Of a stretch of DNA of 64,000 nt, positions 1 through 10,440 are shown piece by piece; the first letter of the stretch is position 1; each line of letters opens with the position of its first letter. A program made the position numbers and the translations under genes. Source of the DNA: Hygrocybe punicea (lineage: Eukaryota > Basidiomycota > Agaricomycetes > Agaricales > Hygrophoraceae); the NCBI GenBank assembly GCA_963556145.1, contig OY744472.1:4712001-4776000 (forward strand), written 5' to 3'. The notes below the pieces were generated by a model. That model was not told where the DNA came from. It searched no databases and saw only the letters and a program-made list of their open reading frames with translations.

Positions 1-99
1 CATCGCGAGCACACCACTGCAGCACAAAATGGATCCCAACGCCAACGCAATGCCAATGGACGCGGGACAGCCGCAAAACCACCACCACCACCACCACCA

Positions 100-595
100 C
101 CAGCGGTGGCAACCAAGCAACGACGACGGCAACGGCCAGCGGCAGCGCCGGCAGCAACGGCAGCAGCAGCAGTGACAGCAGCAGCGGCAACAGCAACAGC
201 AGCAGCAGCAACGCCGGTAGCAGCAACGCCGGCAGCAGCAACGCCGGCAACAGCAGCAGCTGCTGCTGCATCAAGCCATCCAACACCAATGGACGCGGGA
301 CAGCTGCAACACCACCACCACCGGCGGCAACAACAATGGCAACGACAACCACGATGGCCAGCAGCAGCAGCAGCAGCAACAGCGGCAGCAGCAACGGCAA
401 CAGCAGCAGCGACAGCAGCAACGGTGGCGGCAGCAGCAGCAGCAGCAGCAGCAGCAGCGGCAGTGGCAACGGCAACGGCCACAACAGCAGCAGCAGTGGC
501 AGCAGCAACGGCCACGGCAGCAGCAGCAGCGCCGGCAGCGGCAGCAACAGCAGCAGTGGCAGCGGCAGCAGCAGCAGCAGCAGCAGCGCCGGATG
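100..595. repeat. CAG/CAA/CGG-type trinucleotide low-complexity block
   Basis: Almost uninterrupted CAG, CAA, CGG and GGC triplets. They give open frames of Ala, Ser/Gly/Asn, Gln or Cys runs on both strands, so the open frames are by-products of the repeat. The same kind of block sits at the same place in the sister elements at 34060-34450 and 60560-60940. Confidence 0.85.
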
Positions 596-615
596 GCTCC
601 CCCGCAGCCCAACTA

Positions 616-667
616 CCTCGCGAAGTGTAGCGCCGTATCAATTGATACGCGCCTGCCATTCGCAAGG
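616..667. repeat. 52-bp palindromic unit, copy P1
   Basis: Left end cctcgcgaa, core gtatcaattgatac, right end ttcgcaagg. It separates the triplet-repeat block from the GGTTC-rich end of the element. Confidence 0.75.
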
Positions 668-1168
668 AGAACGGAGCTCATGGGGTGAGCCCACCTCGGT
701 CCGGGGTTCAGACCACGTCTGAACCCAGACCGAACGCGGAGAGACGGTTCGATGCTGTCCGGGTCCAGGTTTGGCCATGCGCCAAACCGGACCCAAAGTT
801 CAGTTCGCGGTTCCGCCAAAAAGGCTCGGAACCGGACCGAACTGAACTTCGGCAACACTACCAGTGGGAGCCGTCCTATTGCTCAGGGTGATTTCGAGCC
901 GGGTGTCAAACAGCTGTGGTTGTGGTGGGGATGTAGGCCTAACCAACTGCTAGGGTTTGCTCACCTGCTTTCATCTTGCAGTAGACACACCTTGACCGAT
1001 GAAAATTACATCAAAATCCATGAGATGTTCTTTGGATGCTTGTATCACCTCAAATGAGAGATCCAGGCTGCTTCCCCCAAACCAGGTGAGAGAGGCTGCC
1101 AAACCAGGGAATGACTTTCCCAGGCCAAGAAGGCCGCATTAGAGCAGCAACGACCAAACAATAGCTGA

Positions 1169-3600
1169 CTACGTAGCTGGCATTCTTGACATGTTTGGTG
1201 CTGGAGAAGGTGCATTGTAGCCTTTGTTTATTGATTTGTTGTCAAGTCGTTTTTCTAGCCAGGTTATGAGACATTGGTGTATACTTTTTTGCACTCCACT
1301 TTTCTTTTGTAACCCATGATTACGGTCATCCCACCTGTGAAAAGCTACAGAATCAAGGGGGCAGTAAACTGAGAAATAACTCCACACTCCATTGGGGGTT
1401 GGTGCTTCCAGATAAGCGACGAACAATTCATATAATCAGTAGTTCCATTCGCCATGGAGATTGCTCCAGTCAGGCGACATGGGGTATAAAGAGGGTCCTG
1501 GTCCCCCCCATTGTCTTCATACCAGTTGAAGTCGTCCTGTGGAGGAGGAGGGATGCATAATACATTCTTGTCATATTCAATGCCAAACAGTTTGTTCATG
1601 GTGGCTTGAACCTCTTTCTGCAAGGCCTGGTTTGGCATTTCGTCACTTGTAGCACATTTCAACTCACCAGTTTTCCAGTCCTTGAGGGGCTATGGTTCCT
1701 GATCAGTGCTAGCTTAAATTGGTGGGGTGGCAATCTTCAGGTTGTTCGAGGCCTTTGAGGGCCTGGCTGAGGCTGCCCAAACTTCAGTTCATCTAAGTTG
1801 GCAAGCAACAAGTCAACCTTGTCCTCCAATAATACTGGCTAGTGGCTTGTCTATCAGCAGTGATTAACATGAAGAGTTGGAGCCACCTGCCTGTTTTGAT
1901 GACGACACGTTTGGCTCAGGTGAAGCTGAAGGTTGCAAGGGTGGCTTCGGCTTGAATGTGGCCTTGAGGGTTGGTCCTGCTCCTGCCCATGGTCTTGAGA
2001 ACTGCATCAGCAGTGGCACATTTTGGGTTGCAGGGTTCTGAGTTTCCTAGGTAGTCAATTAATTACGTGTGGGCATGTTTCAAAATGCTTTTCTTACCAG
2101 TCCACTGTCATCGTTTGACTTGTCCTGGGCTTGCTTCTCCTGCTTCTTGCTTTTACTTTCTGTAGACTCTTGCATCGTGACATCCTCACTGTTGCCAGCA
2201 TTCCTTGTCTGCTGAAGATTCCTAAGCAGCTGTTCAGCTTGCTGTGCTTGCTTTTCAGTGAGTTGAGCAGCTGCCTCAGCAAGTCTCACTTGCTCTTCAA
2301 GTGACTGAACAAATGCCAGGATGTGTTGGGTGCTGCGACTTTCTTCTAGCTGGTGTGTTGGTAAGGAACTATTTTTGATACAGGGCATGACAGCTTACCT
2401 TGAGATGTAGCTTTTCAATTGTTGTGGCGTTCTCTACCAACAAAGTCTTCATTTATAAACTCTCTTGTTTGACAAGCAGAACCCTCTGCACTGAACCCTG
2501 TCAGCTGCTATTACTGGGTTCCCTTGCTGCTTGGCTAGGGCGTCGTAATAATCTTCCACCTTCTTGAATGGTGGTCCCATCACATCGTGCCTTGTTGACA
2601 GGATCAATTTGTATGGGATCAGTTGGTGCAGCCTCATGGCTAAGTGGCAGTGGCTGCTGTGAGATTGGACACATTAGACTTCGGGTGGCATCCGTCAGCT
2701 CATGGGATTTCATTCGCACCTGGACTGTTTCCCCAGCTGGTGCAGCTATTGAAAACCTCAACACACCAAACATCTTTGGAGAAAGGCAGATCCTCCCATT
2801 CTCTTTTTCTACCGCTGACTTTATTGTTGGGATGATTCATGGACGACACAAATTAGAATAATCTTTTATTGTACCTGTATAGTAATTGTGATGAATTCAT
2901 GCGCTTATGTAAAGGAGTTGACAATTGCATCCTAATTCTGATAAATTTCTTCAAGATGTAAGTGTGCTCATCCAAATGATAATAACGCAATTGTCAGTGC
3001 CAGCATATAGGGCCCATCATGGTGGCCATCCATTCTGCCCACGAAATGCCTTCACTCCGCATGCCCACATCACCTACCAGTAAAGTACATCTCCATGTGG
3101 CTGTTAAATTGGCAAAGGCTCAACAAGTATAGGATAACTACCTGCAAATCTGCATGTGTCTGTACGCCTCAATGTCACACCATCCTGTCTTCACCAAAAT
3201 CCAGACACATGAATGCGGCATTAACTGATTTCCTCTGTTTGAGGGGGCAATAGCCCATTTATGAACCCAGCCATTCATCCACAACTGCCCAGTCATCATT
3301 TGCAAGGCAAACAACTTCCATGTGTTCCATGTATTTTGTAAGAACCACCTACTTCTACCGATCAACGACATTGTCAAATACATGGCACCTGGATATCCAT
3401 GAAAAGGCGATCTTGTGGTCATGCGAGTTGGCAAAACTTGGGCAGTGGTCAACATGCGCAGCAGAGATGTGGCCTTAGCAGATTTTGCTGTAAAAAGGTG
3501 AATCAGCCCAGCTATGATGCACCCACTCATATCAAACCAAGGCCTTCAGGTTTGTGGAAATGTTCAGCAAAAGACGCCCTTCTAGTTCCCAAAGAAGCTG
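1169..3600 (-). other. Unrecognised minus-strand exon-like ORFs downstream of the TET/JBP-like remnant
   Basis: Several minus-strand open stretches could be exons of one decayed gene. One at 1345-1662 contains an IPPPPQDDFNWYED stretch. One at 2080-2388 predicts a coiled coil (EEQVRLAEAAAQLTEKQAQQ) followed by a K/S/E-rich tail. Another is at 2449-2773. Between 2800 and 3600 every frame is interrupted. I do not recognise the product. The stretch lies directly downstream of, and in the same orientation as, the dioxygenase remnant, so it may be the tail of that gene or a neighbour on the same ancient transposon. The 861-1168 stretch holds nothing I can name. Confidence 0.3.
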
Positions 3601-3639
3601 GTGTTCAGGATGGGTAGCATGGCAGAGCAGGCCAGAAGG

Positions 3640-5091
3640 TTGCATTCTAGTAAATAGTTTTAAATAGTTTCTCAGTACTGCGTGGAAACAAGGCAGTGTC
3701 TAAGTTGTTATCCAATTGCATTACAAAAACCAGCTACTTTTGCTCTTCTACTTGGGTCAGCAAACCTTCCAGGGTGTTGAAAAGCCCAAGCCCTATTTTC
3801 CACCAGGTTTTCTTCTTTTCAAGCACCTCTGCAAATGCAGCAGGATCCTCTTCAGCCAATTTGGCTTCCATTTGGAAACCATTGTCCACGTAGTGAAGCA
3901 GGCCACCTGCACAATACTGTGTGAATGAAACACGAGTATCACCTTTCTATACCAGGATGTTTGAATGGGTGAGGGTGGTGGAGGGGATCAGGATGAGGGC
4001 TCCAGGAGGGAATTCAATGACCAACTTAAGGTCCCAAAGAATGAGGTGGCCTCCAGCTCGTGGGTCAAAGTAGCCAAGTGCCTGGATGACACACTAGCCA
4101 AATGGGCAGTTCATGTTATCCCGGTGCTTGAAAGTCCAGATGTTTGGACCAAAATTGAATGTGGCACTGGGAAAGATGCTCTGTTGAAAGTTTTGGCAAA
4201 GATGTGGCATCTTGGCATAGAGTGACTCCAAATGGTTTTGGTAGTAATTGTATATCTCAGGGGCTCACAGAGTGAAAGATGCTACAGAACCAGGCCATGA
4301 GGCAATTTTCTAGAAGTGTGGATAAAAACTTACCACTGGTGAAGGTGGCAAGCTGCTGGATGTCTGGGTTGCCCAACAGGCTCACAGCCAAGGCATTGTA
4401 TGCACCGTTGTTCAACCTAATGGGCATCTTGGTGCCCTTGTTGTGGGTAATCCCCACGTTGAGGATGGGGAAAAGTCCACGCAAGTGTAAATTGGGCTTT
4501 AGCTGAGCCCAGTCTGCCAGGTGTGAGAAGAATTGATAGCTGGCCTCCACAGCAGCTGCAAATGTTGGATCACGTGGTTGCCCAACAAGACAGGCAATTA
4601 TTCTTTTCTGGAGGTCATAAATGGGCCTCAATTCACTTTCAGAAGTGGTCAGTTCCTACAGCCCTGCACAGCAATGAAAGGCTCACTAGTCATCCAAAGC
4701 CACCAGCAGAAACCCAATGCCCAACAACTCCAGCAAAGTGTAGGGTTTGCAAGCACCTGAAAACTTCTGCAGAATAGCTTGGTAGCTGCAGAAAGTGGCA
4801 GGAAGGCCCTCTGTTTCCAGCAAGGTGAAGAGTGGAGTGGCAGGCTGCATGTGTACTTTAATGGTTTTGGCTCGCAGCAAGTGCCCGTGGAGCTGCCAGG
4901 CTGCCTCTCGCTGGCAGTGGCATTTCACCTGTTGCCAAGTGAGTTTTTCTGATGTAGGAGGGTCGTTACCATGAGCATGTTTTGCCGAAGGTGCTTCTGG
5001 AATGGGGGTTCACCTCACCATATCTGGTTCCTCCTCATTCTCAGTCAGCTCTTCCTCCTCTGTTTCTTTATGTTCTCTTGAAAAAGTGGCT
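3640..5091 (-). pseudogene. TET/JBP-like 2-oxoglutarate/Fe(II) dioxygenase, decayed
   Basis: Read on the minus strand, the block starting near 4631 gives GQPRDPTFAAAVEASYQFF, then GLFPILNVGITHNKG and NPDIQQLATFTS. After a short GT-AG gap comes a core with the iron-binding HxD motif (FKHRDN; His-Arg-Asp at 4118-4126), GYFDPRAGGHLILWDLKL, LTHSN (distal His at 3965-3967) and GDTRVSFTQY (2OG-binding Arg). This motif order is that of the large basidiomycete TET/JBP-like family; characterised members of the TET/JBP group oxidise 5-methylcytosine or thymine in DNA. Two in-frame TAG codons (4094-4096, in place of a Trp; 3947-3949, in place of a Gln) and a frameshift make it a pseudogene. The 22-kb block at 5100-27384 is inserted in its 5' half, so the N-terminal part should resume at 27385. 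Family assignment is from motif memory, not a search. Confidence 0.68.
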
Positions 5092-5299
5092 TCCAGGAGT
5101 AGGCAATGGCACAGATACTCCGTGGATACGAGAAGCCTGATCCATATCCATATCTATCAAAATCCGTATCCGTTGATCCGCCAGGCACAGATTTTCCCAC
5201 GGATACTTTACCCATGGATATGGATTATCCATGGGTATGAGTATGGGTAGTATGTAGTATTATAATTAGGTGAATTCTATTCGGCACCCCCAGGAGCTG

Positions 5300-6000
5300 T
5301 CATGTAAGCCAGCACCCGGTTAGTCCAGGCCAGGCACAGAAAGGCACAAACTGAAATTGGGGGAGCTATCAACATCATGGCTCCCCATCCGATACTGATC
5401 TCAAGTCCTTCATGCTACTGCCCCTGACGTTGACTCCACGACACTTGGTACTACCCGCAATCATACAGTGACGGCGAACGGCCACGATGTAGGGTGATGG
5501 GAGTGCCCCACGGGGAACCATGACGGCATGGGGAGGGCCCTCGGCCAATCACCACGATCAACGAAAAGGTAGAGAATCAGCCAAAGTATGTCGTTCGTCT
5601 TACTTAACCAGCCTTGAGTGTACGCGGGCGAGTGTAGCTTATCGATCAGACTGACCGATATTCCCAGCTTTTTTCACCAACTGTTCTCAAACAAGGACCT
5701 CCCTATACAATGGCAATGGGCGACGACATAGGACAATGGCAGTGCTCCATAGCTGAGCACAACGACGACACATGATGATGGGAAGGGCCCATTGGCCAAG
5801 CACAACGACATGCAACGACGGGAAGGGCCCAATGTGAACGGCGACGATGTAGGGTGATCCTCTGACCCCGACCACCCGTCCAGTGACTCACAGCGATGAC
5901 AGAGTGACAATGGCAAGGTGGGCATGATGAAGATGGACCACTAGAGGAAGAAGGACAACGGCATTGACAACCACAAGGTCAATGATGACAACGGCAATCC
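5300..6000. other. Left arm of the MULE, no gene recognised
   Basis: The stretch contains two partial copies of a cacgatgtagggtgat/acgacgggaagggcccaatg motif (about 5480-5520 and 5815-5860), which looks like a decayed local duplication. I see no coding signature. Confidence 0.4.
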
Positions 6001-6015
6001 AATATCCTCCAATCA

Positions 6016-6068
6016 CCTCACAAACACGCACAGCCGCATCAATTGATGCGTGCGCTGTGTTTGTGAGG
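6016..6068. repeat. 52-bp palindromic unit, copy P2
   Basis: Ends cctcacaaa/tttgtgagg around a gcatcaattgatgc core. Relative to the CCTCGCGAA form the CpGs are replaced by CA/TG on both arms, so the palindrome stays symmetrical. Confidence 0.75.
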
Positions 6069-6241
6069 TCGCAGCGAGGTGGGATGGACATTTTGGTTGC
6101 ATCCGCAAGTCATAAAAAAGGAACAATCATTGCATTTCGACAAACGACTAACAAATAACACAATTCAACCTAGTATACATACAGTCTTGCTATCTGTGTT
6201 TAACGACATAAAGGCTTGTAGAAAGGGCAGTCACAGCCTAT

Positions 6242-6904
6242 TCAATTGCTATCCCGATTCGTACTGCGATTTGCTGCCTTCTTTCCATGACAGTGGTATT
6301 GGTGGGAAGTGGAGGTAAACCCAGTGCATTGGCTGATAAAATGCACTCTTGTGCTGAGGAAATCTGTATAAGAATATTGATACCGAAGGAGTTGACTGAT
6401 CATACCTGTAAATTGTATGAGCTCATCTCGGGTTCGAGGATTGGGTACTCCCATCAATGGGTAAACACCATTGACCAACACAGTTGGGTTCCGAAGGGGC
6501 CCTAGGGGACCTGCTTGACTGTTGTAAAGGAGAATAGGCAACTCAACTGACTGGCGCCGCAGCATTGCAACATCAGCTGCGATTTGGTTGATGGTGGCAG
6601 TGAGGGCAGCCAGCCAGGGGGGAGCAGCTGCTCCCCCTGGGTTGTGAGAAAAAGCTACAGAATTCTTGTAAAGTTCTGCAGCTCCGATCTCGGCATCGGT
6701 AGCATGGAGGGCTTGTCCTGCCACTGTAATTGATGTGGTGATCAGTCCAGAGATTGCGAAGAACAACTTCCTGTACCAACTTTTTGAGTATGAGAGCTTC
6801 TCAACATATTCCTTTGCATTTGTGATATCGCCAAGAGTGGGTGGGTTGGCAGCATTGAGAGGAGGAATGACTCCCACACCATTTGCAGGTGGGACAAGAA
6901 CCAT
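6242..6904 (-). CDS. Hypothetical protein in the MULE left arm
   Basis: A 220-residue open frame with no stop. Residues 1-60 are Pro/Asn-rich (GVIPPLNAANPPTLGDITNA). A hydrophobic stretch (FFAISGLITTSITVAG) follows, and near residue 130 comes ILLYNSQAGPLGPLRNPTVL, then GVPNPRTRDELIQFTG. The NS.A..PL.PL pattern followed by a short helix reminds me of small hypothetical proteins that are common in mushroom genomes, but I cannot name a function. A GT-AG intron may remove about 40 nt after ELIQFT (gtatgatc...tatacag at about 6405-6365), which would change the C-terminus. It has the same orientation as the MULE gene and lies downstream of it, so it is a candidate accessory gene of that element. 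Confidence 0.45.
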   Translation of the reverse strand: MVLVPPANGVGVIPPLNAANPPTLGDITNAKEYVEKLSYSKSWYRKLFFAISGLITTSITVAGQALHATDAEIGAAELYKNSVAFSHNPGGAAAPPWLAALTATINQIAADVAMLRRQSVELPILLYNSQAGPLGPLRNPTVLVNGVYPLMGVPNPRTRDELIQFTGMISQLLRYQYSYTDFLSTRVHFISQCTGFTSTSHQYHCHGKKAANRSTNRDSN

Positions 6905-7093
6905 GTTACGTTGTAACTGTAGTCACACTAGTGGCAAGGCACTTTGCAATAGTCACACCTCCCTCAAACTTGCTAAACAAGTCATTTGCGCATTCGTGTA
7001 TTCGCGCCAAGTACTGTACATACATCAACGACGGCAGTATTGATATACTGGTACATTTCGTACAAACCAGCTACAAAATTTGAAGGGTTAACA

Positions 7094-7509
7094 TTACGCA
7101 TTCTTACAGGTTGTGGCATAATGGCCACGAGCACTGCATTTGCTGCACTTTCTGCGTCCTGGCCCATCTGTAGGACTTTGCTGGCATTTGTTGCCAGACA
7201 TCTTCATCCTTCTTCCAGGATGTTCTTCAATTGCAGAGGTAAGACGCTTTTTGCGAGGATGCCCTTTGGTCCGAATCTCACGGGGTGGTAGGATATTCGG
7301 TTCAGTGTCTTCGGCATGTCGAGCCCTAGTAATGGGACTGATTAGCATACCAATTGTGGCCTGTGGCCAAGTGAATGAGCATTACATAATACTGTCCATG
7401 TCAGCCGATAGGTTTTGTAAATCTTCCTCAGTATGAACATGGCGAAGAACCTCCTTGAATTTCGTCATAGCTTGGTGATGCACAACTTTAGGGTGCAAAG
7501 TTTGAGTGA
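7094..7509 (-). pseudogene. C-terminal exon(s) of the Ulp1-MULE transposase gene, with CCHC knuckle
   Basis: The minus-strand sequence carries a basic HPRKKR segment and ends with a zinc knuckle CSKCSARGHYATTC (C-x2-C-x4-H-x4-C) and CKNA at the stop (7094). A basic region plus CCHC knuckle is the usual C-terminus of SWIM-type MULE transposases. The frame upstream runs to the ccgg TSD at 7510-7513. The rest of the gene is 12.3 kb away, beyond the short-LTR element, at 19818 and up. A GT-AG intron appears between about 7350 and 7390. Confidence 0.6.
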
Positions 7510-7513
7510 CCGG

Positions 7514-7668
7514 TGGAGTGGTAGCGAGTGCCTGGTCACGTGACGAGGCTCCCACGGTTCGTTGTAGATAGATCCCTGTCAGTAGTCAGTCCCAATCAAG
7601 CCTTCCTCGCCAGCTCTCCAGCGAGACTCTCCAGCTAGCCCTCGGAGTGGTACCTCCGTACCACTCCA
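7514..7668 (+). repeat. Left LTR of short-LTR element A (155 bp)
   Basis: Terminal TGGAGTGGTA/TACCACTCCA inverted ends; near identical to 19659-19813. Confidence 0.85.
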
Positions 7669-7671
7669 ACG

Positions 7672-7694
7672 TGGTGATGAGAGCGGATTCGAAC
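7672..7694 (+). other. Primer-binding site of element A, 23 nt of a tRNA 3' end
   Basis: It starts TGGTGATGAGAGCGGATT three bases after the LTR. The complement ends in ...ATCACCA and includes a GTTCGAATCC T-arm signature, so it matches a tRNA 3' end through the T-loop. The same site follows the LTRs of elements B and C and, in diverged form, D. Confidence 0.75.
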
Positions 7695-7880
7695 ACAGCC
7701 TCCATCTTCAGCGATTTTCAGCGACTTTCAGCAACTTCTAGTGATTTTTCAGCACTCTAGCAATTTTACAAGTACCGAGCACAGAGCACAGAGCACACCC
7801 AGCAGTTTCCCGAACACCAAGTAGTTATCCGAGCACCGAACGATTTTCCAAGCACCAAACACTTTCATTTTCTCGACCGC

Positions 7881-8673
7881 TGTAAAGGCGAGGTCGGGGT
7901 GGCTGCGGAATAATAATCCTAAGCCTGTGGGGTCAGCGTAGAAGTGACTAGGAATAGTCTAACAAGCTTCAGTAAGATAATAGGATATAAAAGTAAGAAG
8001 CCGCCGAGTAAACTACTGAATTCTATCGAGACCGATCGAAGCCGACGAAGCCGACGATGTCGGGTACAGCGGGTCGGGTGTCGGGTGACGAGAAACGTAG
8101 AGATAAAGGCAGTAGAACGACGGGGAGGGCGTCGAGGAATCCGACGAGCAATGTGTGCGATGGAATTTACTGAGAGACTAATTCTCAGAGAGAGGAAATG
8201 GGGGAACTGGTTTCTTATTTTGAGACGGCGCTTGGGCACCGTTTTTATACTACAAAGTTCTGTACCTAGATTCGGACGAGAGTCCTTGGCCGATGAGAGG
8301 AAACAAAGGAGAATAAAAATGGGGAAGTAGGAAGAGCGTTGCGAGGCGACGATGACAGGGAAAATGGGTGGAAGATATAAAAAACCGTAAAAGATGCAAA
8401 GTACTTTACTATATCCCCATAAGGGAGACGCTAGGCGTGAATAAGGCAAGTCCGATGTCGGGATCCCAGTCCGATGAGATCTATCTTTGATATTTGAAGT
8501 TCCGCGAGTTTAGGGGATAGACCGACCAGGTATGTGAGCGGCCGTGCTAGTCGGTATGCATCGGGTTGCGTCAGGTTGCGTCGGGTTCGAACGTAGATTG
8601 CTAGAGACGTCGGGTTCGAGCGGATTCGCTAGATATCAATGTTACGGCCTCAGAGGGTCGAGGACCCTCTACA
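7881..8673 (-). repeat. 3' LTR of the Gypsy element (left side, 793 bp)
   Basis: It matches 16893-17675 apart from a gacgaagcc insertion and roughly twenty single differences, several of them C/T or G/A at CpG sites. Confidence 0.9.
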
Positions 8674-8844
8674 TCTCCTTGGGTCTTCTAATAGAGACCA
8701 TCCGTGGTCGAGAATATGGGGTCTCCGAATGCGGGTCGCGAATGTGGCCAATCACGTGAGCGGCCAAACAACGGCAAAGTAAAAAAAATAAAAAAAATTC
8801 TCGTTGTTGATCCGACCTTTCCTCTACACCATCACACGTTCACA

Positions 8845-10232
8845 ATGTCCCAAGTCTACGACAACTTCCTCGCTTTCGTCGAAAGCATCGAACCCGATGT
8901 CCGGGTGGACTACGAAGAGGCCGTCAACGCGGTCACCGTGTTTCATAGCGATGACCTCGTAACGATGGTGGACAGCAACGAGGGGATGGCCCAACAATGG
9001 TTAAGCAGCCGCAAGAAGGCGCTGGTGAGTTTCCTTATTGACTACGCGTGTCCTAAGATAGCTCATGTCGTCCCGCCAGCATGCTTATAATGGAATCGTC
9101 GCGGAACTCCGAGCTGGTGGTACGAGGCCAGTAACGCCACCGTTATGGGCCGACCGCCAATCGTACGCCAACGATGTCGAAGAGTGGCTGAAAGAAGCGG
9201 CGGACCGGGAGAGGCAGGAACAGGAAGAAGCCAGACGGCGGGTGGATGAAGAAGCGGCTACGCGGGAAGAGGAGGCCAGACGGATGGCAGAGGCAAATGC
9301 ACGAGCGGAGGCGGAGAAAAGGCGAAAGGCGGCAGAGGAAAGGCGGGAGCGGCTTAGAATAGAACAACACGAGCAGCACTGGAATCAAGAAGCGGACCGG
9401 GTTGAAAGGGACGGAGCCGCGTATCGGCGGCGGCTCAGCGAAGAACGGCGAGCTGAAGCAAACGCGGGTGAACCAAGGACTGAGTCGATTCCGGAAGGGG
9501 AAGCCGCAGTTGAGCCAGAGGAAGGCCCCGTCGACCCGGCACCAGAGACACCAGCCGATGTAGAAGATGTAGATACGCCAGGCGTAGAGACCGGAGACTT
9601 GGCTGGTACGACGGTGAGTTCTTGTGTCGGTTCATTTGTTCTTTAGTCACTGATCCTGGTAACAGTTCACCGGGCCGTTTCCCCTACAACCCTGCACCAA
9701 CTGCGTCAAGGCGCAAGAGGCGTGTCGAGGTGTCACGGGCTACGTGTGCGAACAATGCCGGAGGCTGAAGAAGAGATGTACTAACGCTACACACCGGACG
9801 GGCGGGGGTCGGCGCAAGGTGGATACCGGAAAGGGCAAAGAGGTCGCGGCCGGCACGAGGAAGCCGTTGTCGTTCACGACAAAGCCCATCCGCAGTAGGC
9901 CTGCCCGGGCCTCAATGAGCAAACCGCGGGTCGAGGACGTGGAGTCGGTCAAGGACGATGACGAAGACGAGGAGGAGTCGGAGGAAGAGCGGCCGACGAA
10001 AAGGCTTAGGATGGCCTCGGCAGCGAACCCGTTCGTTTTGACGATGGAGAATTACGAGCAAGTGTCGGCACGGCTAGCGGTCCTTACGGAGGAGCTGGGA
10101 GCCCTGGGCACCAACGTCAATCGTCACCTCATCCACTTCGGTCAAGAGTTTCAGCGGCTTCGCGTCGATCTCGAACGGTCGACCTCAAGGTTGGCGATGT
10201 TGAAGCGGGATTACGAGACTGGCCGCCTGTAA
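8845..10232 (+). CDS. Antisense three-exon gene in the Gypsy element; coiled coil plus Zn2Cys6-spaced cluster
   Basis: Exons 8845-9024, 9080-9613 and 9666-10232 join in frame into 426 codons including the stop. The introns (55 and 52 nt) have GTGAGT donors and CAG ends. Residues 1-60 begin MSQVYDNFLAFVESIEPD. Residues about 90-165 are a long E/R/A-rich coiled coil, followed by an acidic Pro/Glu stretch. Residues 248-276 hold PCTNC, EAC, VCEQC and KKRC, that is C-x2-C-x6-C-x7-C-x2-C-x6-C, the spacing of fungal Zn2Cys6 clusters, with the basic RRLKKR in the second half instead of the usual first. A basic segment, an acidic D/E run and a C-terminal helix rich in Leu/Arg follow. There is no nonsense codon, although the sense-strand pol is broken. 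A DNA-binding or regulatory role is an inference. Confidence 0.72.
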
Positions 10233-10440
10233 AATATATATATAAAAATAACGAGCCCATTGTATATATAAAAAAATATATCCTGTACATAAAAGACGTG
10301 TCAGCTTGTTCACCCAGCTAAGGAAAGCCGATCGGCTCCCGAAGACATAGGACTATTCGCATCATTCGTCATATCGTTAGAAAACTAAGAGGAACTAAAT
10401 AAAATGGGGGTATAACGTGGACAGAATATAAATGAAATGC

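Larger units (their letters stand above)
1..860. mobile_element. Non-autonomous hAT-like element, right part (copy E0)
   Basis: The window opens inside this element. Its right end reads CGGCAACACTA at 850-860 and is preceded by a subterminal block rich in GGTTCGG/CCGAACC, as in the complete copies at 32822-34761 and 60144-62148. The sequence from about 13 (cacaccactgcagcacaaaatgg) matches the copy at about 60500. From left to right it holds a trinucleotide-repeat block, one 52-bp palindrome (616-667) and the GGTTC-rich end. The left end and left TSD lie outside the window; the expected right TSD would be ccagtggg (861-868). No transposase is visible. The hAT assignment rests on the 8-bp TSDs of the sister copies. 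Confidence 0.7.

Noticed and set aside
106..722. Long Ala-, Cys- or Ser/Gly/Asn-rich open frames on both strands
   Set aside because: They are the different frames of a CAG/CAA/CGG triplet block within a transposon end; the same occurs at 33838-34799 and 60477-61147.
7672..7694. A tRNA gene fragment
   Set aside because: Only the 3' 23 nt are present, always just inside LTRs, as expected for a primer-binding site.
7919..8449. Ser/Arg/Leu-rich ORFs in the Gypsy LTRs (also 16864-17451)
   Set aside because: They lie entirely within the LTRs and have no domain; LTR sequence happens to be open.
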